Below are positions 1-5,678 of a stretch of DNA of 6,281 nucleotides, in pieces. The stretch lies in contig DKFH01000130.1 in the NCBI GenBank assembly GCA_002452315.1, forward strand, positions 1 through 6,281, read 5' to 3'. Position 1 is the stretch's first letter, and each line of letters opens with the position of its first letter. The position numbers and the translations under genes were made by a program. The notes below the pieces were generated by a model. It was not told the DNA's origin, did no database searches, and worked only from the letters and a program-made list of their open reading frames with translations. Origin of the DNA: Anaerolineaceae bacterium UBA6801. Its GTDB lineage: Bacteria > Chloroflexota > Anaerolineae > Anaerolineales > Anaerolineaceae.

Positions 1-1
1 A

Positions 2-60
2 CCCCGGGGTTTTGATGGGTGGGTTAGAATTGGGAAACCCCGGGGGTCTGAGTTTTGTGA
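2..60 (+). terminator. GC-rich hairpin, possible terminator of the gene left of the window
   Basis: Bases 2-12 (ccccggggttt) are perfectly complementary to 35-45 (aaaccccgggg), giving an 11-bp stem with a 22-nt loop. It is followed by a weak T-rich tail (tctgagttttg, 47-57). The position suits the end of a gene lying left of the window. The right arm is also one end of the 111-bp repeat, so it can pair instead with 105-119. The loop is long and the T-tract is broken, so termination is a suggestion only. Confidence 0.35.
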
Positions 61-145
61 TGAAGTCAGGATTAATTGGCAATAGCAATAGGAATATTGG
101 CTTTAGACCCCCGGGGTTTTAATTAATCCATAAGTGTTGGGTTGG
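35..145. repeat. 111-bp repeat, copy 1, with perfect 15-bp inverted ends
   Basis: This stretch recurs at 1214-1324 with 102 of 111 positions identical by hand alignment. Its first 85 bp (35-119) are bounded by a perfect 15-bp inverted repeat: aaaccccgggggtct at 35-49 and agacccccggggttt at 105-119. A further 26 bp beyond the right inverted arm (120-145) are also shared, differing at one position (132). The duplicated unit is therefore larger than the inverted-repeat element. No target-site duplication flanks the inverted ends. It contains no usable reading frame. It could be a small non-autonomous element, a repeated intergenic terminator module, or the trace of a segmental duplication that included the neighbouring gene. 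Confidence 0.85.
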
Positions 146-214
146 CGGGGCGTTGGATGATGAGCTAATGGATGGTTTCGGGGAGCGCTTGTTCTTCCCG
201 CCAACCCAACCTAC
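134..214. repeat. Short element bounded by a 14-bp perfect inverted repeat
   Basis: Bases 136-149 (gttgggttggcggg) are the exact reverse complement of 197-210 (cccgccaacccaac), enclosing 47 nt. The outer sequences (gtg before, ctacac after) are related but not perfectly paired. The left arm overlaps the last 10 bases of the 111-bp repeat. Arms reading gtaggttgggtt are, from memory, a common type of dispersed hairpin repeat in bacterial genomes; I cannot verify membership here. It holds no credible gene. Confidence 0.6.
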
Positions 215-368
215 ACGGGCGTTGATATGCTGCGAGCCAAGAATCCAACGCAATACTATCGAAAAACGACGTTTTCACAACAATTTTCTAACCCAGGCCA
301 AACTTTGTTCAGTTCACATTCCGGTAAAATTAAATTAAATGTAATTATTTCTAACAAAGAAAAATATA
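211..368. other. Intergenic AT-rich leader before the SDR gene
   Basis: Together with the repeats at 1-210, this makes about 400 bp with no supportable gene. The short frame at 153-338 has no RBS and an amino-acid mix typical of noise. Base composition drops sharply in GC from about 220 onward. The stretch leads into a duplicated A-rich motif and a TATAAT box just before the SDR gene. Confidence 0.5.
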
Positions 369-389
369 ATGATTTCTAACAAAGAAAAA
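347..389 (+). repeat. 18-bp direct repeat in the SDR leader
   Basis: The sequence atttctaacaaagaaaaa occurs at 347-364 and again at 372-389, offset by 25 bp. The second copy runs into the Shine-Dalgarno sequence of the SDR gene; the first runs into a TATAAT box. The duplication creates an in-frame upstream ATG at 369 that is probably not the true start. It could be replication slippage or a repeated regulator or RNA-binding site. Confidence 0.85.
365..370 (+). promoter_or_regulatory. Perfect -10 box (TATAAT) for the SDR gene
   Basis: A consensus TATAAT lies at 365-370, which would place transcription start near 377 and give a leader of about 22 nt before the GTG at 399. No good -35 box sits 16-18 nt upstream (the region reads taatta), so the promoter would be weak or activator-dependent. 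A second candidate is TTCACA (313-318) with TTAAAT (335-340), spaced 16 nt. Confidence 0.4.
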
Positions 390-393
390 GGAG
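388..393 (+). promoter_or_regulatory. Shine-Dalgarno sequence that sets the SDR start
   Basis: AAGGAG at 388-393 is 5 nt before GTG at 399 in the SDR frame. The in-frame ATG at 369 has no Shine-Dalgarno sequence and overlaps the TATAAT box. This favours GTG 399 as the real start. Confidence 0.75.
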
Positions 394-398
394 TAAAT

Positions 399-1157
399 GT
401 GAACAAGACTGAATTTAAGGATAAAGTTGCGTTGGTGACCGGCGCTGCCGGCGGGATTGGGAAAGCGATTGCGGTTACTTTTGCCCAAAAAGGCGCCAAG
501 GTGGCTGTGGTTGATATCGATGAAGATACTGGCAAATCCGTGGTCGAACAGATTAAAAACGATGGTGGCGAGGCCATTTTCCTGAAGACAGATGTTGCGG
601 ATCCCGATTCGGTGGAGAAGATGGTCGCAGATACTGTTGAAGCTTTTGGTCGGCTGGATTATGCCGTCAACAACGCCGGGATCAGCGGCGCTCAAGCCAA
701 TACGGGCGAATATGGAATTGATGATTGGCAGCTGGTGATTGATATCAACCTGAACGGCGTATTCTACTGCATGCGCTATGAGATTCCGCAAATGCTAGAG
801 CAAGGCGGCGGTGCGATTGTCAACATCTCGTCGATCCTCGGCACCGACGCATTGGTGAAGACCTCGGCCTATACCGCATCGAAGCATGGCGTGGTCGGCC
901 TGACAAAGACCGCGGCCCTGGAATATGCCCAAAAAGGCATCCGGGTCAATTCGGTGGGGCCGGCATTCATCAACACGCCGATGGTCACCGAAGGCTTCAG
1001 TGATGAAGAAGTGGAAGGCATCATGGCCCTGCACGCGATGGGTCGCTTGGGTGAGCCGCAAGAGGTGGCTGACCTGGTGATCTTCTTGTGCTCGGAGAAA
1101 GCTTCCTTCATGACGGGCGGTTACTACCTAGTGGATGGTGGCTACACCGCGGGATAA
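399..1157 (+). CDS. Short-chain dehydrogenase/reductase (classical SDR, NAD(P)-dependent)
   Basis: A cytoplasmic oxidoreductase of the classical SDR family, 252 aa from the GTG start, which is the normal family length. Visible motifs are the TGxxxGIG cofactor loop (TGAAGGIG, residues 14-21), NNAG (91-94), and the tetrad Asn117, Ser145, Tyr158 and Lys162 in YxxxK. The C-terminal TGGYYLVDGG region is also typical. Asp39 at the end of the second beta strand (VVDID) favours NAD over NADP by the known family rule. It resembles glucose-dehydrogenase, 3-oxoacyl reductase and dihydrodiol-dehydrogenase-like SDRs, but the substrate cannot be read from sequence. An upstream in-frame ATG at 369 would add 10 residues that are encoded by the duplicated leader motif, so I reject it. 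The gene stands alone between two copies of the 111-bp repeat, with its own -10 box and a terminator-like hairpin after it. Confidence 0.96.
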   Translation: MNKTEFKDKVALVTGAAGGIGKAIAVTFAQKGAKVAVVDIDEDTGKSVVEQIKNDGGEAIFLKTDVADPDSVEKMVADTVEAFGRLDYAVNNAGISGAQANTGEYGIDDWQLVIDINLNGVFYCMRYEIPQMLEQGGGAIVNISSILGTDALVKTSAYTASKHGVVGLTKTAALEYAQKGIRVNSVGPAFINTPMVTEGFSDEEVEGIMALHAMGRLGEPQEVADLVIFLCSEKASFMTGGYYLVDGGYTAG

Positions 1158-1192
1158 GCTGATGTAGCTTTTTGATCAATTGTAGTTAATTT

Positions 1193-1234
1193 AGATCCCC
1201 GGGAATGAAAGGCAAATCTCGGGGGTCTTTGTTT
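1193..1234 (+). terminator. Rho-independent terminator of the SDR gene
   Basis: GATCCCCGGG (1194-1203) pairs with CTCGGGGGTC (1218-1227), with two G-U wobbles and an extra A-T pair at 1193/1228. The loop is 14 nt and a T-rich tail (tttgtttt) follows. It lies 36 nt after the SDR stop. The right arm is the left end of repeat copy 2, so part of the terminator is supplied by the repeat. A weaker hairpin (AAGCT 1156-1160 with AGCTT 1166-1170, then TTT) overlaps the stop codon. Confidence 0.6.
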
Positions 1235-1324
1235 TGTGATGAAGTCAGGATTAATTGGCAATAGCAATAAGAATATTATCTTTAGACGCCCGGGGTTTTA
1301 ATTAATCCATTAGTGTTGGGTTGG
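1214..1324. repeat. 111-bp repeat, copy 2
   Basis: Second copy of the 35-145 repeat, same length with no gaps. Its inverted ends (1214-1228 and 1284-1298) match each other at 12 of 15 positions, so they have decayed compared with the perfect ends of copy 1. Homology to copy 1 stops at 1324, exactly where recognisable histidine-kinase coding sequence begins. An in-frame stop (TAA, 1303-1305) in the repeat closes the kinase frame upstream. Confidence 0.85.
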
Positions 1325-1635
1325 AAGAGGCGATTGAGCTTTCGACTTACCGGATTGTTCAGGAGAGCTTGAACAATATCTACAAACATTCTTCTGCCAC
1401 GGCGGCCCAAATCAACCTTCAACGCACATCACCACGTGCATTGATGATCACGATTGAAGATAATGGCGAGGGCGTCGAAGAACAGCTTGATCTGGTCAAT
1501 TTATCTCAGGCCGGACATTATGGCCTGGTGGGCATTGAAGAGCGGGTCAAATTGTTGGGGGGACGCTTACGTATCCAAAACAGGGCCGAAGGCGGGCTGC
1601 TGATCCAGGCAGAAATTCCGCATCCCAAATCCTGA
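1321..1635 (+). pseudogene. C-terminal ATPase fragment of a NarL-family sensor histidine kinase
   Basis: Only the HATPase_c (GHKL) domain of a two-component sensor kinase is left, about 104 codons. The N box (YRIVQESLNNIYKHS), the G1 box (IEDNGEG) and the G2 region (GHYGLVGIEERVKLLGG) are intact and typical of kinases that pair with NarL/LuxR-type response regulators. The phospho-acceptor His domain (HisKA_3) and any sensor domain are missing, whereas full family members usually exceed 300 aa. The frame is closed by TAA at 1303, the possible TTG start at 1321 has no Shine-Dalgarno sequence, and no response regulator follows. The fragment starts at the edge of repeat copy 2, so I read it as the tail of a kinase gene cut by rearrangement. 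Less likely, it is a stand-alone ATPase protein. The 5' part could lie left of the window. Confidence 0.8.
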
Positions 1636-1693
1636 CTTGCATCCCCTAGCGAATATCTTGTCACCAATTTGCATTGTGCATGGTTACCGGCGA

Positions 1694-2000
1694 CTATTTT
1701 TTTCCTAGGTCACTGGTTTTGATCGGATTAATGATCAGCAGTGATACCAAAATGGCAATTGATGCCAGTGCCATGACCGCAGGCAACCGCAACCCCAGGG
1801 ATGGGTAGTGTATCAGGTCTGCACGCACCATCCACGGCCAGCCGATGACCGTCAGGGGAAGTCCCACCAGGGGTGAAAAGACAATCTGCTCGCCAAGAAT
1901 CAGCTGCTGAAGGACTCCGGTAGAGGTAATAGACACCCCCGATGACTGCGTAGGCCAGCAGCACGATCAGGAACCATTTGACAATTCGCTTGATCTTCAT
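1694..2000 (-). pseudogene. Small membrane protein gene split by a frameshift
   Basis: The start is good: ATG at 2000 with AAGGAT (2014-2009) 8 nt upstream, encoding MKIKRIVKWFLIVLLAYAVIG, a positively charged N-terminus plus a membrane helix. The rest of the plausible protein lies one frame over (1936-1694): a hydrophobic segment FSPLVGLPLTVIGWPWMV, then LPAVMALASIAILVSLLII and a short charged tail. Removing one base from the five-C run at 1936-1940 joins them into about 101 aa with two or three membrane segments. Read without correction, the first frame gives 90 aa that turn Cys- and Gly-rich and soluble after residue 28, which looks like out-of-frame translation. It may be a pseudogene, a sequencing error in a homopolymer, or a slippery site. 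I do not recognise the family. It follows the PHP gene by 32 nt and is probably cotranscribed with it. Confidence 0.6.
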
Positions 2001-2032
2001 GGCGTTTTATCCTTACACAATCTGGTGAGGGC

Positions 2033-2707
2033 TTAGTTTCTTCGCAGTTTGGTGACCAATTTTCCATAGGTCGAGATGAGGTGCACCAAGATGGATGACC
2101 GGCGGGTGTGCGGGCGGGCTTTGCCCAGGGCAGCCAGGAAGGAAGCCGGGTCATCAAAGGAGGGCATACTCAGTGTGGCGCGGCCGACTTCCATTAAACT
2201 GTGTGCGTCTGAGCCGACCGTGGCCAGCAAGCCATGTTCAATGGCAAATTCAGCCGCCTGCTGATTGGGCTTATTGGAGTAACAGCGGGCGTTGAAGGTT
2301 TCGATCGCATCTATATGGGGCAGGATGGCAAGCAGCTGGTCGTGCGTCCAATGGGGGCCGCGAATATGGTCAAAGGGATGGGAGACGCTGATCACCGCAC
2401 CCTGGGCGCGCAGGCGCTTGATCACATCTAAGGGTTCAAGGCCAGGGGGAACCCACTCGGTCAGAAAATATCCCAGCAGTTCGCCCTGGGTGGTTTGGAC
2501 CTCCTCACCCACAATGACTCGGTCAGGCGCCAGGGCTTGGGCCGCCAGCGCGCCGTCGATGCTGTTGTGATCGGTGATTGCCAACCGGTCGATGCCGATG
2601 CGGGCGCAATGATCGATAAGCTGCTGGGGCTTGACCAGGCTGTCTGCTGAGGCGTCGGTATGCAGGTGCAATTCAACGCGCAGGTAATTTTCAGGTGTGT
2701 CATTCAT
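2033..2707 (-). CDS. PHP-domain metal-dependent phosphoesterase
   Basis: A 224-aa cytoplasmic protein of the PHP superfamily (relatives of the DNA polymerase III PHP domain and of histidinol phosphatase). The metal-binding motifs are in order: HLHTDAS (14-20), TDHNSIDG (45-52), GEE (67-69), SHPFDH (109-114), Glu136 in IETFNAR, and GSDAH (165-169). These supply the His, Asp and Glu ligands of the usual multi-metal centre. Likely activity is hydrolysis of a phosphomonoester or nucleotide, as in the TrpH/YciV type; the substrate is not readable. The protein is at the short end for this type (TrpH-like proteins are closer to 280 aa). The ATG at 2707 is chosen because an extension to 2788 would run through the promoter and adds non-family sequence. 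There is no Shine-Dalgarno sequence; the promoter spacing predicts a leaderless mRNA. The frameshifted membrane gene follows. Confidence 0.92.
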   Translation of the reverse strand: MNDTPENYLRVELHLHTDASADSLVKPQQLIDHCARIGIDRLAITDHNSIDGALAAQALAPDRVIVGEEVQTTQGELLGYFLTEWVPPGLEPLDVIKRLRAQGAVISVSHPFDHIRGPHWTHDQLLAILPHIDAIETFNARCYSNKPNQQAAEFAIEHGLLATVGSDAHSLMEVGRATLSMPSFDDPASFLAALGKARPHTRRSSILVHLISTYGKLVTKLRRN

Positions 2708-2714
2708 AGGGTGA

Positions 2715-2743
2715 AGTATAGCTGGAGCTGATGATCCTATCAA
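2715..2743 (-). promoter_or_regulatory. Sigma-70-type promoter of the PHP gene, predicted leaderless
   Basis: On the minus strand TTGATA (2743-2738) and TATACT (2720-2715) are separated by exactly 17 nt, close to consensus. Only 7 nt separate the -10 box from the ATG at 2707, so transcription should start at or within a base of the start codon. This fits the lack of a Shine-Dalgarno sequence. Confidence 0.65.
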
Positions 2744-2787
2744 GGGATATGGCCGCCGGAGGGGAATTTCGGGCCTAAGGTTCCTCA

Positions 2788-2815
2788 TTGAGCCGATGGG
2801 GACCTAAGGTATAAT
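2788..2815 (+). promoter_or_regulatory. Sigma-70-type promoter of the tgt operon
   Basis: TTGAGC (2788-2793) and a perfect TATAAT (2810-2815) are 16 nt apart, giving a start near 2822 and a leader of about 29 nt before the tgt ATG. An AGGA (2836-2839) is 11 nt before that ATG. CCTAAGGT occurs twice here, at 2774-2781 and 2803-2810, flanking the -35 box; this might be an operator pair or chance. The promoter is divergent from that of the PHP gene, 44 nt apart. Confidence 0.65.
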
Positions 2816-2850
2816 CATCAGTCGATGAATTGATTAGGACGGATTGATCT

Positions 2851-3978
2851 ATGCACCCAAACCCCCATAAGGCCGCAGCGCCATTTACCTTTGACCTGGT
2901 CGCCTTGGATGGTGATGCCCGCGCCGGTGTGTTCCACACGCCGCACGGGGATATCCCCACACCGATCTTTGCGCCGGTGGGCACCCAGGCGACAGTCAAA
3001 TCGCTGACCCAGCGCCAATTGACGGAACTGGATGCCAGGCTGATCTTAGCCAACACGTATCATCTCTACCTGCGGCCGGGCGATGACCTGGTGGCAGAGA
3101 TGGGTGGGCTGCACAAATTCATGGCCTGGGACGGCCCTCTCCTGACGGATTCGGGTGGGTTCCAGGTGTTTTCACTCTCGGATACGCGCCAGGTAGACGA
3201 AGACGGCGTGACCTTCAAGAGCCATATCGACGGCTCGACCCACCGATTTACACCGGAGCTGTCCGTTGCGATCCAGGAGAACCTGGGTGCGGACATCATC
3301 ATGGCGTTTGATGAGTGCGCGGAGCCTTATGACCGGGCGTATAACATCGAGGCGATGGCGCGCACCCATCGCTGGCTGGAGCGCTGCCAGGCGGCCAAAA
3401 CGAGGCGGGACCAGGCTTTGTTCGGCATTGTGCAGGGCGGGGTGTTCCCTGATCTACGAGAGGCCTCTGCTGAATTTATCGCCAGCCTGGATTTACCCGG
3501 CAACGCCATCGGGGGGCTGTCGGTTGGTGAGACCAAACCCGAGATGCACGCGATGATTGAGGTGGTCAACGCGGTGCTGCCCGCGGATAAACCCCGGTAC
3601 CTGATGGGTGTTGGTACGCCGCAGGACCTGGTGGACTGCGTGGGGCTGGGGATCGACATCTTCGATTGTGTGCTGCCGACCCGGCTGGCCCGCCACAACG
3701 CGGCCATGACTGACACCGGCCGGATGAACATGATGAACGCGCAGTATGCCCGCGATGAACGCCCGATCAGCGTGGCCTGCACCTGTTACACTTGCCAGAA
3801 CCATTCCAGGGCGTATATCCGTCACCTGATCCAGGCGCGAGAGATGCTCTCAGGTACGCTGCTCTCGATCCATAACATCCACACACTGCTCAACCTGGTA
3901 GCCCAGCTGCGGGCAGCGATCTGTGCGGGTGAATATCATGATTTTGCCAGGGCTTATCTAGCCCATTTGAATTCATAA
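2851..3978 (+). CDS. tgt: Queuine/preQ1 tRNA-guanine transglycosylase
   Basis: Cytoplasmic enzyme that exchanges guanine-34 in the anticodon of GUN tRNAs (Asp, Asn, His, Tyr) for preQ1, the committed step of queuosine insertion into tRNA. At 375 aa it has the normal bacterial length. Visible are NTYHLYLRPG (68-77), LTDSGGFQVFSL with the general-base Asp100, AFDEC (152-156), GIVQGG (192-197), GGLSVGE (221-227), and DIFDCVLPTR (269-278) with the predicted nucleophile Asp272. The zinc site is Cys310, Cys312 and Cys315 with His341. The usual RNG/RHG after the PTR motif reads RHN here (281-283), a small departure. No other queuosine genes are in the window. It is the first gene of an apparent operon with uppP 14 nt downstream. 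Confidence 0.98.
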   Translation: MHPNPHKAAAPFTFDLVALDGDARAGVFHTPHGDIPTPIFAPVGTQATVKSLTQRQLTELDARLILANTYHLYLRPGDDLVAEMGGLHKFMAWDGPLLTDSGGFQVFSLSDTRQVDEDGVTFKSHIDGSTHRFTPELSVAIQENLGADIIMAFDECAEPYDRAYNIEAMARTHRWLERCQAAKTRRDQALFGIVQGGVFPDLREASAEFIASLDLPGNAIGGLSVGETKPEMHAMIEVVNAVLPADKPRYLMGVGTPQDLVDCVGLGIDIFDCVLPTRLARHNAAMTDTGRMNMMNAQYARDERPISVACTCYTCQNHSRAYIRHLIQAREMLSGTLLSIHNIHTLLNLVAQLRAAICAGEYHDFARAYLAHLNS

Positions 3979-3992
3979 AGAGGTAAACCAAC

Positions 3993-4817
3993 ATGTCCAT
4001 CCTCCAAGCGATTGTTTTAGGGATTGTGCAGGGAATCACGGAGTTTTTGCCCATTTCCAGCTCCGGCCACCTGGTGATTTTGCCCTACTTTTTCAACTGG
4101 CAACTGCCCGGCAAAGAGACCTTTATCTTCAATGTCCTGGTGCAGGTGGGTACGCTGGTAGCGGTCATTTTTTATTTTCGAAAAGACCTGGCCGGGATTA
4201 TCGTGGCGTTTTTCAAGCAATTGATCGCCGGGAAGCCCTTTGCCACCCATGAGGCCAGGATGGGTTGGCTGCTGATTGTGGCCACGATCCCGGCCGGGTT
4301 GGCCGGGCTGTTCTTTGCGGATGTGGTTGAGGAGGCGTTCTCTTCACCGCTGATCGCCGGGGTGGGGTTGCTGGTGACTGCGGTCCTGATGATCCTGGCT
4401 GAGAAAGTAAGCCAGAATACCGGTGACACGCACGATGTGACCTTTCTGACAGCGCTGGTGATGGGCGGGATGCAAGTTTTGGCGATGTTTCCCGGCGTAT
4501 CCCGTTCGGGTTCGACGATCTCCGGCGGTATGATGCGCCATTTGCGCCGGGAAGCCGCGGGAAAATTTTCCTTTTTAATGTCGATCCCGGTAATGCTGGC
4601 AGCGGGCGGGCTTTCGACCTACCAGATGGTGACGGAAGTGCCGGATTTAGCCTCATTTCTGCCCATCATGGCGATTGGGTTTGTGACCGCCATGGTGGTG
4701 GGGTACCTCTCAATTCGCTGGCTGCTCAGGTTCCTGGTGAAAAATTCGCTGGTTTATTTCTCGCTGTACTGCATCCTGTTAGGGGGCGTCACGATTTTGG
4801 TGTGGGCGGTGAATTAA
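3993..4817 (+). CDS. uppP: Undecaprenyl-diphosphatase (UppP/BacA)
   Basis: Integral membrane enzyme that removes a phosphate from undecaprenyl diphosphate, regenerating the lipid carrier for peptidoglycan and other envelope polymers; overexpression is known to give bacitracin resistance. At 274 aa it matches the family. The first signature is GIVQGITEFLPISSSGH (10-26), with Glu17 and His26; the second is PGVSRSGSTISGG (167-179), with Arg171. Several hydrophobic segments fill the rest, as expected for a polytopic protein. The start has AGAGG (3979-3983) 9 nt upstream. It lies 14 nt after tgt and 4 nt before the lipoprotein gene, so the three are probably cotranscribed. No rearrangement or missing motif is seen. 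Confidence 0.98.
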   Translation: MSILQAIVLGIVQGITEFLPISSSGHLVILPYFFNWQLPGKETFIFNVLVQVGTLVAVIFYFRKDLAGIIVAFFKQLIAGKPFATHEARMGWLLIVATIPAGLAGLFFADVVEEAFSSPLIAGVGLLVTAVLMILAEKVSQNTGDTHDVTFLTALVMGGMQVLAMFPGVSRSGSTISGGMMRHLRREAAGKFSFLMSIPVMLAAGGLSTYQMVTEVPDLASFLPIMAIGFVTAMVVGYLSIRWLLRFLVKNSLVYFSLYCILLGGVTILVWAVN

Positions 4818-4821
4818 CCCG

Positions 4822-5592
4822 ATGAAAAGGTTGGGAAAGGCCTTATTCTGGCTGGTTGTGTTGGGGTGGTTGAGTGCTTGTGGGGCAGCCCCGACAATAG
4901 CCGTGGAGCGGCCGCAGCCAGAAACGATCGACTTACAGATTACGCCCGCCATCGAGCACTGGCTGCCGTTGGTGGCAACCTGTGCGGCGGACATCCCCGA
5001 GTTTGGCGTGTTTACGCATGTTTTGGCGCGTGCGGAATTGTCGCTAGAGGAAAGCGACCTGATCCTGCGCCTGGGCGAACGCCTGGAAACAGACCCGTTT
5101 GTGGCGGTAATGGGAGTGGAGGAGATCGTGGTCGTGGCAGGGGAGGAGGTGCCGGTTTCGGCGCTCAGCCTGGAAAGCCTGGTTGCGATCTATGGAGGGC
5201 AGATCTCTGATTGGGCGGATATCCCCGAGGTTGATGGTGACGCAAACGGGCAGGGTGGGCCGATCCTGTCCCTGACTTACCCTGAAGGTCATGAAATTGA
5301 GATTTTGTTCCGGCGGGCCTACCTGGATGATGCGCCTATCCTCACACAAGCCCAGGCCTTTTCAACCGTTGAATTCTTGCAAACCTGGTTAGTGGAATAC
5401 CCCGCTGCTATTGGCTACCTTTTAGCCAGCCAGGTGCCTGAGGGGATGCGCGTTGTGGCCATTACCAGCGAGGACCCAATACCCAGCGCTCAGTATGTGC
5501 TGGCAATCACACCGGGGGAACCAGAGGGCAGGTTGAAGGCGCTGCTGGCCTGCTTGCAGAACGCACAACCCGTTTTATCACCAGCAGATTAA
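4822..5592 (+). CDS. PstS-like (PBP-domain) lipoprotein
   Basis: A 256-aa exported lipoprotein. The N-terminus is a lipoprotein signal: charged MKRLGK, a hydrophobic stretch, and the lipobox LSAC with the lipidated Cys20. The mature part carries SLESLVAIYGGQISDWADI (116-134), very like the 'eeL..IfsGki.nW' segment of phosphate-binding PstS and related solute-binding proteins, and VEYPAAIGYLLASQ (191-204), like the later 'gaIGY' segment. It is shorter than PstS (usually over 300 aa), and I cannot find the N-terminal Gly/Ser-rich phosphate loop, so phosphate binding is doubtful; another ligand or a sensory or structural role is possible. No ABC permease genes follow. The ATG is 4 nt after the uppP stop without a clear Shine-Dalgarno sequence, suggesting translational coupling. 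Lipobox and export are confident; the family is probable. Confidence 0.85.
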   Translation: MKRLGKALFWLVVLGWLSACGAAPTIAVERPQPETIDLQITPAIEHWLPLVATCAADIPEFGVFTHVLARAELSLEESDLILRLGERLETDPFVAVMGVEEIVVVAGEEVPVSALSLESLVAIYGGQISDWADIPEVDGDANGQGGPILSLTYPEGHEIEILFRRAYLDDAPILTQAQAFSTVEFLQTWLVEYPAAIGYLLASQVPEGMRVVAITSEDPIPSAQYVLAITPGEPEGRLKALLACLQNAQPVLSPAD

Positions 5593-5673
5593 CACCTGAT
5601 CAAATTTCTGGGAAAATGAACCTAGATCTAAGCAAAATCGGAAAGTTTTCGTGCCTGTACGGGGGCTTCCAAC

Positions 5674-5678
5674 AAAAA
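5674..5678 (-). terminator. T-tract ending rnpB
   Basis: On the minus strand the closing strand of RNase P helix P1 is followed at once by TTTTT (5678-5674). A small CAGG/CCTG hairpin just before it could help release. No separate strong stem follows, so the end may depend on this T-run or on processing. Confidence 0.3.

Noticed and set aside
35..119. Insertion sequence or MITE with target-site duplication
   Set aside because: The inverted ends are real, but no matching direct duplication flanks them and homology between copies extends 26 bp past the right end, so simple transposition is not shown.
153..338. 61-codon plus-strand frame
   Set aside because: It starts inside the hairpin element, has no Shine-Dalgarno sequence and no protein-like composition, and ends in AT-rich leader DNA.
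1636..1693. Bidirectional terminator between the kinase fragment and the small membrane gene
   Set aside because: There is a run of seven T at 1697-1703, but the preceding stems (TGCA/TGCA, TCACCA/TGGTTA) are short or mismatched.
2708..2788. Extended N-terminus of the PHP protein (27 extra residues)
   Set aside because: It would read through the near-consensus promoter, and the PHP fold begins shortly after the ATG at 2707.
2816..2850. PreQ1 riboswitch in front of tgt
   Set aside because: The leader is only about 30 nt, and I see neither a convincing pseudoknot aptamer nor room for an expression platform.
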